DNA from: COE1 sp910588595
GTDB lineage: Bacteria > Bacillota > Clostridia > Lachnospirales > Lachnospiraceae
Reading direction: 5' to 3'
NCBI GenBank assembly: GCA_948957135.1
Contig: CARDBT010000004.1
Span: 70,386 to 134,385 of the forward strand
DNA: 64,000 nucleotides
Part shown: piece after piece, positions 46,251 to 53,868 of the stretch
Layout: each line of letters begins with the position of its first letter
Numbering within the stretch: position 1 is the first letter of the stretch
Notes under the pieces: model-generated
What the model was told of the DNA's origin: nothing
Databases searched by the model: none
Seen by the model: only the letters and a program-made list of their open reading frames with translations
Translations under genes and position numbers: made by a program

Positions 46251-46957
46251 ATGGAGGAACGGAGTCTTGAGCTGGAACCAAGACAGGAGGGGACGAGGGA
46301 AAAAGCTGCGCCTGTCATTGTAAGGTTTTGTCTGAATGAGATCGAGGAGCACTCTGATGAGAATCTCCGATATATACGAGAACAGTTTTCCATGGCGGAT
46401 GAACTTTTGAGAGTGGAAAAGAGGAAGAGTCGAGAAATATCTGGAGAGCTCAGATTGTGTTTTTGGAAAGTGCGTTTGATTTTTATTTGCATGAATTAAC
46501 AAAATTTGGCTTATCTGAAATGTTTGCGGGAAACTGGCAAAAAACGGAGAAGTATAACAATCTTTCTGTAAAAATGAGTATTGTAGACAGGGCTTTGAAT
46601 GCAAGAGAGGATTCAGCGTGGTTTCTGGAATTCGTGGATGATTTTTACAGAGAGATCACACTTGTATCGTATCAGTCAGTGAAGGATCAGATGAATCTTC
46701 TGGGGTTGAATCTGCAGGAAGTAGCAGATGCTGTATTCTATGAGAGAGATTCATCTGTAAAGACAAAGGATAAACTGGAAAGGTGCTTAAAGCTATTATA
46801 TCATCAACGTAATGTGATAGCGCACCAGTCAGGTCGGAGACATGCAGATGCTCAGAGAGAAGAGATAACAAAGGATATGGTAGAACAGTACATAAATGAT
46901 GTTGAGAAGATTGTCGGGAAGATACAGGGTCTGGCAAGGCAAAAAGAGCTCGATTGA
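46251..46957 (+). pseudogene. RiboL-PSP-HEPN-type protein gene, frameshifted
   Basis: Two frames cover one HEPN-type protein. Frame 1 (46251-46499) encodes the N-terminus (EEHSDENLRYIREQFSMADELLRVEK); frame 2 continues from about 46421 (SRNIWRAQIVFLESAFDFYLHEL) to the stop at 46957. Adding one A to GGAAAAGAGG near 46416-46423 would restore ELLRVEKEEESRNIW. The C-terminus holds the HEPN RNase motif RNVIAH. It starts 12 bp after the ATPase. Either the toxin is inactivated, an internal GTG at 46457 is used, or the sequence has an error. Confidence 0.75.
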
Positions 46958-47030
46958 TTGTCGGTATGATCACTGAAAATAAAAACTTGTGTTTGGACTC
47001 AAAAAAGTGTCCGTCGTCCTGACGGAGCAG

Positions 47031-47070
47031 GTGCATGGTAGAGAGAAGGTCGCTGCCATGCACTTTTTTG
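47031..47070 (+). terminator. Terminator after the ATPase/HEPN pair
   Basis: GTGCATGG/CCATGCAC stem with 17-base loop followed by TTTTTTG. Confidence 0.85.
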
Positions 47071-47093
47071 TATGATGCATGGGGTTTTGGTTC

Positions 47094-47126
47094 TTAGAGA
47101 ATAATTAGAGACAAGTATGTTACGAT
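47094..47126 (+). promoter_or_regulatory. Response-regulator operator and promoter, lipoprotein 1
   Basis: TTAGAGA (47094-47100), ATAA, TTAGAGA (47105-47111), nine bases, TACGAT (47121-47126). Identical spacing to the regulator's own promoter and to 49540. Confidence 0.82.
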
Positions 47127-47168
47127 ACCGATATGAAAGAGAAATTGAAGATCATATGGAGGTTTACT

Positions 47169-49520
47169 ATGGGGAAAAAATCGATATTTCACAAAGCCGC
47201 AGCGCTGTTCATGGCAGCGGTGCTCGGGATCGGTGCGGCAGGCTGCGGCACAAAGGAGCTGTCAGAAGATCCAGGGGGGACACAGACGGGCGTCATGGAT
47301 ATAAGCCAGCCTGACACAGGGCAGACAGATCCGGTTCATGACAGCGGCATGGGGCGCTATGTGGAGACGACTGTCTATGAGGGGAAAGGATTTTCAGACC
47401 TGGTACAGACACAGTCGTTAAGTGACGGGCAGATCGTCTTCCTGAACTGTCTCACCAGACAGAGAGTCGTGTCTAAGGACGGCGGCAGCACATGGGAGAG
47501 TGAGCCGGCTGACGCGTTTTTCGGCTTCATCGACGATCACTACGCGGCTGCGGCAGCCATCGCAAAGGATGGGACGATCGCAGTCATCGGTATGGACCAT
47601 GTGGACAGTTCGTCGGACGGAGAGGACGGGTACGCTTTCAATCTGTATAGTTACAGTACGGACGGCACTTCAAAACAGGTGGCAGTCGCACTGCCGGATG
47701 CGGATTCCAGTCTGAGCACACTGACGTTTGACGATCAGGGAGGGCTCTATGTGTACGCATCGGGCTGCAGGAATGTCTATCAGGTGGATGTCGACACAGG
47801 GACGTCGGAGAAGCTTGTGACGCTTCCGGACAGCTGCAGTCTCATGCAGTGCAAAAATGGCATTCTGATGTGTATGACGATGGAAAAGATCTTCCTGTAT
47901 GATACGGAAAAAAAGAGTTTTATAGAGGACGAGACGCTCGATACCTTTATCAGGGATAACAAAAAAGGGATGGAGTGGACAGGAGGCGGCTATACAGCCT
48001 ATGCCTTTCTGGGGGCGGACAACACGATCTATATAGCAGGAGATGAAGGGCTGTACCGCCATGTGATCGGAGGAGGCGTGGTAGAGTGTGTGATCGATGC
48101 CGGACTGTCCTCGCTCGGCGATCCGACCAACAGTATCATGGCGGTGACGGTGAACGACAGGAACGAGTTTCTGGCGGCATACAGCAATGGAAAGATCGTC
48201 CGTTTTGCCTATGATGCCACGGTGTCCTCTGTGCCGGGGAACAGGATCACGGTCTACAGTCTGACGGAGGACGAGCTGGTGAGACAGACGATCGCAGCCT
48301 ATCAGACACAGTATCCGGACATGTATGTCGAGTACCAGATCGGCATGGACGGCGGCGGAGTCACGAGGGAGGATGCACTCAAAAAGTTCAACACACAGCT
48401 GCTCGGCGGCAGCGGTCCCGATATTATCATACTCGACGGCATGAACATTGACAACTATGTAGAGAAGGGGGTGCTGACGGATCTGTCGGATATCGTCGAT
48501 GCGGTGGACCGGCAGGACGGGCTGTACAGAAATCTGATCGAAAATCTTGCGGTTGACAGTGCGATGTATGCCGTCCCGACAAAGTTCTATATTCCTGTCC
48601 TCTATGGGGACGAAGCGTTTGTGGGCAGTGTCGTTGACTATCCGTCCATGGCAGATATGGTGGAGCGGGCAAGGAAGGACTATCCGGATACCAATCTGCT
48701 GACAGTGTGTTCGGCGAGAGGGATCCTGCGGCGGTCGATGCCGGTGTGCGCCCCGTCGTGGAAAGATGGCAGGGGTCAGCTGGACGAGTCGAAAATAAGG
48801 GAGTTTTTTGAGCAGGCAAAGAGGATCTATGACCTGCAGATGAACGGTACGCCGCAGGAGGAGATCCTGTCATACCAGCAGCACCTGATCGGTGAGGACG
48901 GTATCAATTATGAAGAGAGCCGTTATTTCCTGATTCCCAGGGATTCGGGTTATTTGATGCGGATATCGCCGTTCGTGTACGGGGAGATCGTGGATGCATA
49001 TATCTACCGGGATATCCTGTCTGTTTCGAGAGTCCAGGGGCTCGAGGGCACTGTGATCAAACTGATGAGCGGGCAGAGCAGCAATGTCTACCATCCGACA
49101 TCGATCGCTGGGATCAGCACAGCGGCAAAAAATGTTGACGCGGCAAAGCAGTTCGTCAGCATGATGCTCGGGACGACGGTTCAGGAATCCATGCAGTTTG
49201 GCATTCCGGTCAACAAAAAAGCGCTTCCCGCACAGTTTGCGTATGACGAGAGCGATCTGGGTGAGGACGGCGGACAATTTTATGAGAGTTTTTCGACAAA
49301 GGACGGGCAGCGTTACGATTTTACGGTTTATCCTGTGGAGCAGGACGGCATCGACAGGCTGGAAAGCTGGATCGAGGAGCTCGAGACACCGTATCTGTGT
49401 GATTCGGTTCTCGAGGAGATCGTCTATGAGGAGGGTGCAAAGTATCTTGAAGGCACGCAGGATATCGACGCGGCAGTGAAGGCGGTTGTGGACAGCGTGG
49501 AGATCTATCTGTATGAGTAA
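47169..49520 (+). CDS. Lipoprotein with propeller-like N-half fused to solute-binding protein (copy 1)
   Basis: 783 residues. Lipoprotein signal peptide with lipobox GAAGC (Cys near residue 27). Residues ~60-370 are repetitive beta sequence with BNR-like VSKDGGSTWE, TLTFDDQGGLYVYASG and NTIYIAGDEGLYRH, suggesting a propeller. Residues ~375-783 look like an extracellular sugar-type solute-binding protein: ITVYSL, GSGPDIIILDG, and a C-lobe AAKQFVSMMLGTTVQ. Start follows GGAGGTTTACT. It is a tandem paralogue of the next gene, under a TTAGAGA operator. A fused sensor/ligand-capture surface protein is inferred. Confidence 0.85.
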   Translation: MGKKSIFHKAAALFMAAVLGIGAAGCGTKELSEDPGGTQTGVMDISQPDTGQTDPVHDSGMGRYVETTVYEGKGFSDLVQTQSLSDGQIVFLNCLTRQRVVSKDGGSTWESEPADAFFGFIDDHYAAAAAIAKDGTIAVIGMDHVDSSSDGEDGYAFNLYSYSTDGTSKQVAVALPDADSSLSTLTFDDQGGLYVYASGCRNVYQVDVDTGTSEKLVTLPDSCSLMQCKNGILMCMTMEKIFLYDTEKKSFIEDETLDTFIRDNKKGMEWTGGGYTAYAFLGADNTIYIAGDEGLYRHVIGGGVVECVIDAGLSSLGDPTNSIMAVTVNDRNEFLAAYSNGKIVRFAYDATVSSVPGNRITVYSLTEDELVRQTIAAYQTQYPDMYVEYQIGMDGGGVTREDALKKFNTQLLGGSGPDIIILDGMNIDNYVEKGVLTDLSDIVDAVDRQDGLYRNLIENLAVDSAMYAVPTKFYIPVLYGDEAFVGSVVDYPSMADMVERARKDYPDTNLLTVCSARGILRRSMPVCAPSWKDGRGQLDESKIREFFEQAKRIYDLQMNGTPQEEILSYQQHLIGEDGINYEESRYFLIPRDSGYLMRISPFVYGEIVDAYIYRDILSVSRVQGLEGTVIKLMSGQSSNVYHPTSIAGISTAAKNVDAAKQFVSMMLGTTVQESMQFGIPVNKKALPAQFAYDESDLGEDGGQFYESFSTKDGQRYDFTVYPVEQDGIDRLESWIEELETPYLCDSVLEEIVYEEGAKYLEGTQDIDAAVKAVVDSVEIYLYE

Positions 49521-49539
49521 AAAGCGGGGGCGGGGTCAC

Positions 49540-49572
49540 TTAGAGGATATTTAGAGATTACCATGATACAAT
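49540..49572 (+). promoter_or_regulatory. Response-regulator operator and promoter, lipoprotein 2
   Basis: TTAGAGG (49540-49546), ATAT, TTAGAGA (49551-49557), nine bases, TACAAT (49567-49572). A 5' leader hairpin (CCCGGAG/CTCCGGG, ~49593-49624) lies between it and the gene. Confidence 0.82.
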
Positions 49573-49651
49573 ATCGGTGAAAAAGTATAAACTCCCGGAG
49601 TCTCCTGCTGCATAAGGCTCCGGGAAGATAAAATATAAGTGGAGGCATATC

Positions 49652-52009
49652 ATGAAAAAGAAATCGATGTTTACAAGACTGGCAGCTTTTTTGATGGCAG
49701 CCATGGTCAGCATCACGGCTGCGGGGTGTGGAGCGAAAGAGTCTCAGGACAGCGTGACAGAGACGCAGGCGAGCATCACGGAGGAGAGCCTGTCCGATAC
49801 CGGGCAGAAGGATGACGGCGGCGTCAACAACGGCATGGGGCGCTATGTGGAACAAACGGTTTTTGAGGGGGAGTACCATGACCGGATGGACACACAGACG
49901 CTGAGCGACGGAAGACTGATGATCGCAAACAGCATGACTGGCAGGAGATATGTGTCGGCAGACAAGGGAGACACGTGGGAGACCGTGGAGAGTGAGGCGT
50001 TCGCAGCCTTTGTCGATGGGCATTATCCCATAGCGACTGCCATCGCAAAGGATGGGACACTTGCCGTGATCTGTATGGACCGGTTGGAGGGAGCACCCAT
50101 GGACAGCACGGATTTCGACTACAATCTGTATATTTTGGGCACAGACGATACCACAAGGCAGATTCCTGTCGAGCTGCCGGATGCGGACTCGCACCTGAGA
50201 GATGCGGTGTTTGACAGCCAGGGAAATCTGTATGCCTATGCCAGCGGGTGCAAGTATATCTACAGGATCGATATCAATGAGGGAACGGCGGAGAAGCTGA
50301 CAGAGATTTCGGACAGCATCTGGAGGATGCAGTGCGACGGAAATACGCTGATGTGCGTGACATCCGAAAAAGTGTTTCTGTATGATCTGGAGGAGAAAAG
50401 TTTTGTCGAGGACGAGACACTCGACAGCTTTGTCGAGGAGAACTGCAGCGATATGGCGTGGACAGGAGCCGGGTATATGTGTTATCCGTTTCTCGGGGAG
50501 AACAATACCATCTATATAGCGGGAGGAAAAGGTTTGTACCGCCATGTCATCGGCGGCAGTGCGGTGGAGCAGGTGATCGACGGCGGGCTCTCATCGCTGG
50601 GTGCCCCTTCCCTTATCATCATGGCGATGATGGCGAATGACCAGAATGAATTTCTGACAGTGTACAGTGACAACAAGTTCGTCAAATTTACGTACGACGC
50701 GTCGATCCCCACCGTTCCGAACGACAAGATCACGGTATATAGTCTGACAGATGACGATATGGTGAGACAGACGATCGCAGCTTACCAGACACAGTATCCG
50801 GATTTTTATATTGAGTACCAGGTCGGCATGGACGAGGGCGGGATCACGAGGGAGGACGCGATCAAGAAGCTGAATACACAGCTGCTTGGCGGCAGCGGTC
50901 CCGACGTCATCATGCTTGACGGTATGAATATCGATACGTATGTGGAGAAGGGCGTGCTGATGGATCTGACAGACATCGTTGACGAGGTGGATCAGAGTGA
51001 AGGATTGTACAGGAACCTGATCGACAACCTGAAAAGCGATGACAGGATCTGTGCAGTGCCCACCGTTTTTGGGCTGCCAGCCGTAGCAGGCAAAAAAGAC
51101 TACGTGGACGGCATCAGCGATTACAAGTCGCTGGCAGACATGCTGGAAAAAGCAAGGGAGGCGTACCCGGACAAGAATCTGCTGACAGTGTGTTCCGCAT
51201 CAGGCATCATGAAGCGCACGGCGACGGTCTGTGCCCCTTCGTGGAAGGACGCGCAAGGGCAGCTTGACCTGCAGAAGATCCAGGAGTTTCTGGAGCAGAC
51301 CAGGCGGCTGTACGACGCGCAGATGAAGGGTGTACCCGAGGACCAGGTCGAGATCTATCAGCAGTATTATATGGTTTCCGGAGAAAACGGAAGAAGCTAT
51401 GAGGACGATAAGTACTTTTCGATGATGACCGAAAGGCCGTATCTGATGAAAGAGTGTCCGTTCTACTATGGGAACCTCCTGACGGTTTACAACTATCAGA
51501 GCATGCTGTCTGTCCCGAGGACGGATGGATTTGAAGATACCGCATACAGACTGTTGAACGGACAGAGCAGCAATGTATACCAGCCGCTGTCGATCGCAGG
51601 GATCAACGCCGCGACGAAAAATCCCGATGCGGCAGAGCAGTTCCTCCGCCTGATGCTCAGCACGACGGTCCAGGGAACGATGGAGTATGGCTTGCCCATC
51701 AACAAAAAGGCGGTGGCAGCTAAATTTGCGTATGATGAGAGCAAACTCCAGGAGAACGGTGCCCAGTCTTCGGTAACATTTTCGGATGAGGATGGTCTGG
51801 CGTTTGGCTATAATATCTATCCGGTAGACCAGGAGGGGATCGACCAGCTGGAGCAGTGGATCGCATCGCTCGACACGCCGTATCTGAGTGATTTTGTGCT
51901 CGAGGAGGCAGTCTATGCGCAGGGGACAAAGTATCTGGAAGGGGAACAGGATATCGACGCGGCAGTGAAGGCGATCGCGGACAGTGTGGGGATTTATCTG
52001 TCCGAGTGA
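49652..52009 (+). CDS. Lipoprotein with propeller-like N-half fused to solute-binding protein (copy 2)
   Basis: 785 residues, paralogue of the upstream gene across its whole length. Signal peptide with TAAGC lipobox; propeller-like N-half (VSADKGDTWE, NTIYIAGGKGLYRH), then the solute-binding half (GSGPDVIMLDGMNIDTYVEKG, AAEQFLRLMLSTTVQ). GTGGAGGCATATC precedes the ATG. The permease genes follow 70 bp downstream, so this copy is the probable binding protein of the transporter; copy 1 may act as an accessory or as a receptor for another ligand. Confidence 0.85.
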   Translation: MKKKSMFTRLAAFLMAAMVSITAAGCGAKESQDSVTETQASITEESLSDTGQKDDGGVNNGMGRYVEQTVFEGEYHDRMDTQTLSDGRLMIANSMTGRRYVSADKGDTWETVESEAFAAFVDGHYPIATAIAKDGTLAVICMDRLEGAPMDSTDFDYNLYILGTDDTTRQIPVELPDADSHLRDAVFDSQGNLYAYASGCKYIYRIDINEGTAEKLTEISDSIWRMQCDGNTLMCVTSEKVFLYDLEEKSFVEDETLDSFVEENCSDMAWTGAGYMCYPFLGENNTIYIAGGKGLYRHVIGGSAVEQVIDGGLSSLGAPSLIIMAMMANDQNEFLTVYSDNKFVKFTYDASIPTVPNDKITVYSLTDDDMVRQTIAAYQTQYPDFYIEYQVGMDEGGITREDAIKKLNTQLLGGSGPDVIMLDGMNIDTYVEKGVLMDLTDIVDEVDQSEGLYRNLIDNLKSDDRICAVPTVFGLPAVAGKKDYVDGISDYKSLADMLEKAREAYPDKNLLTVCSASGIMKRTATVCAPSWKDAQGQLDLQKIQEFLEQTRRLYDAQMKGVPEDQVEIYQQYYMVSGENGRSYEDDKYFSMMTERPYLMKECPFYYGNLLTVYNYQSMLSVPRTDGFEDTAYRLLNGQSSNVYQPLSIAGINAATKNPDAAEQFLRLMLSTTVQGTMEYGLPINKKAVAAKFAYDESKLQENGAQSSVTFSDEDGLAFGYNIYPVDQEGIDQLEQWIASLDTPYLSDFVLEEAVYAQGTKYLEGEQDIDAAVKAIADSVGIYLSE

Positions 52010-52078
52010 CATCAAGGCATTCCGGAGCGTGTTTCAGGCACATTTCGGGATGCGCTGCAGGAGACGGGGAGCGGGACA

Positions 52079-52849
52079 ATGAAAAAAATGCGGGAATTTG
52101 GTTATTTTGCAGGCTTTATCGGCATGAGCCTTGCGGGGGTGTCGGTCTTTGTGCTGATCCCGTTTGCGGATGTGGTGCGGCGCTCCTTTATGACGGTCAT
52201 GTCAGGGGAGTATGCGGGGCTGAACAATTATGAGACGGTGATCCACAACCAGGCGTTTCGCCTGGCTGTGGGGAACACGCTCCACTTTGTGGGCGTGGCG
52301 ATACCGCTTCTGGTTGTGATCAGTCTGGCAGCAGCGCTCGCACTCAGCGGGATACGGGACATCGGTGTCATCAAGAGCCTCTATCTGTTCCCGATGGCGA
52401 TGCCGACAGCCACCGTCGTCATCGTGTGGAGAATGTTTTTTTACAGGCAGGATTTTGACAGCCTTGTCGTCAGCTATCTGTGGAAGAACACGGGGTACAC
52501 GATCGTGCTGTGGCTTTCCGGGATCGCGGCGATCCCGAACGAGTTGATCGAGGCGGCGAGGGTGGACGGCACAAACAGGTTTCAGTGCCTGGTCTTTGTG
52601 AAACTTCCCTGTCTGAGGGGCAGCGTCTACACGATCGTGATCTTATCGTTTTTAAATTCCATGAAGATATACAGGGAGGCGTATCTTGTCGGCGGCTCAT
52701 ATCCGGGAAAGGATATCTATCTCCTGCAGCACACATTCAACAACTGGTATGTCAATCTTGAGTTCGACAAGATGGCGGCGGCGAGTGTGCTGGTGGCAGG
52801 GGTGCTGTTTGTGTTCATTATACTGTTCCAGTATTACAGCCAGCGCTGA
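52079..52849 (+). CDS. ABC sugar-type permease, MalF-like
   Basis: 256 residues, about six transmembrane helices. The cytoplasmic EAA loop (EAARVDGTNRFQCLVFVKLP, residues ~158-177) identifies a type I importer permease of the carbohydrate CUT1 family and is where the ATPase docks. The protein is short for MalF-like permeases (~290). It follows the binding-protein gene and precedes the partner permease. No ATPase is encoded nearby, as is usual for CUT1 systems that share an MsmX-like ATPase. Confidence 0.9.
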   Translation: MKKMREFGYFAGFIGMSLAGVSVFVLIPFADVVRRSFMTVMSGEYAGLNNYETVIHNQAFRLAVGNTLHFVGVAIPLLVVISLAAALALSGIRDIGVIKSLYLFPMAMPTATVVIVWRMFFYRQDFDSLVVSYLWKNTGYTIVLWLSGIAAIPNELIEAARVDGTNRFQCLVFVKLPCLRGSVYTIVILSFLNSMKIYREAYLVGGSYPGKDIYLLQHTFNNWYVNLEFDKMAAASVLVAGVLFVFIILFQYYSQR

Positions 52850-52945
52850 GGAACTGTCAGCGGACCACTCATGACGATCACACGTCACAGGTATTTTCCG
52901 GACAGTCCCTGATTCCTGAAATGAGAGACTTGAAATGAGGATAAG

Positions 52946-52978
52946 TGAGGATTGTGAAGTGAGGATTGCGAAGTGAAG
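52946..52978 (+). repeat. Tandem repeats carrying duplicated ribosome-site sequence before permease 2
   Basis: GTGAGGATTGTGAA and GTGAGGATTGCGAA follow each other, then GTGAAGATG begins. Each unit carries a GAGG element just ahead of the start of the second permease. Confidence 0.8.
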
Positions 52979-53839
52979 ATGAGAAAGTTTCTGCGCACGG
53001 CGGCGGAGGCAGTGGCAAAATTGATATTCATAGCGGCAGGCATCGTGATCTGCGCGCCCGTACTGCTCGTGGTGACAGGTTCTGTCATGGGGCAGGGGGA
53101 CTTGTACGAATGCCTCGAGCCGGTGTTCATGCACGGCACAGGGTTCGTGTCGTGGAAACTGATCCCCCAGTATCCCACAGTGGAGCACTACATTCACCTG
53201 CTCTTCTACGCGCCGGAGTTCTTTGTGCTGTTCTGGAATTCGGCAAAGCTGGTGTCGTTGATCCTGCTGGGACAGATGGCTGTGGGGGTGCCTGCGGCGT
53301 GGGCGTTTGCGACCTATCAGGTCAGAGGGAAAAATGTGATCTTTACCATTTACGTCGTCCTGATGCTCCTGCCGTTTCAGGTGACGATGCTGTCAAGCTA
53401 TCTGACACTGGACAGCCTGTCACTGCTGGATACGCACTGGGCAGTCATTCTCCCGGCAGTGTTCAGCACGTTTCCGATCTTTGTCATCTATGGCGGGTTC
53501 CGGTCGCTGCCGAAGGCACTGATCGAGGCGGCAAGGATTGACGGGGCAGGGGAGCTGCACATCTTTTGGATGCTGGGGATCGGTCTTGGCAAAGGAGGCA
53601 TCCTCTCGGCGCTCGTGCTCGGATTTCTGGAATACTGGAATATGATCGAGCAGCCGTTTGCCTTTCTCGAGGATAAGACTTTGTGGCCGCTGTCCCTGTA
53701 TTTGCCGGAGATCAGCTGGATGCAGGCAGGATTTGCGTTCGCGGCATCGGTGGTGATGCTGATACCGGCGGTGTTTGTGTTTGTCATGGGGCAGGATTAT
53801 CTGGAGCAGGGGATCGTGTATTCCGGCTTGAAGGGGTAG
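52973..53839 (+). CDS. ABC sugar-type permease, MalG-like
   Basis: 288 residues from GTG (or 286 from the ATG at 52979). Six helices; EAA loop EAARIDGAGELHIFWMLGIGL near residue 185. Partner of the preceding permease in a type I importer. The GTG has GAGG eight bases upstream, the ATG fourteen, so the GTG is slightly favoured. The gene is separated from permease 1 by ~120 bp with a short tandem repeat. The HlyD-like gene follows 29 bp downstream. Confidence 0.9.
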   Translation: MKMRKFLRTAAEAVAKLIFIAAGIVICAPVLLVVTGSVMGQGDLYECLEPVFMHGTGFVSWKLIPQYPTVEHYIHLLFYAPEFFVLFWNSAKLVSLILLGQMAVGVPAAWAFATYQVRGKNVIFTIYVVLMLLPFQVTMLSSYLTLDSLSLLDTHWAVILPAVFSTFPIFVIYGGFRSLPKALIEAARIDGAGELHIFWMLGIGLGKGGILSALVLGFLEYWNMIEQPFAFLEDKTLWPLSLYLPEISWMQAGFAFAASVVMLIPAVFVFVMGQDYLEQGIVYSGLKG

Positions 53840-53868
53840 TATGGATCGTTTGATGGAGGGTTTGTTTG

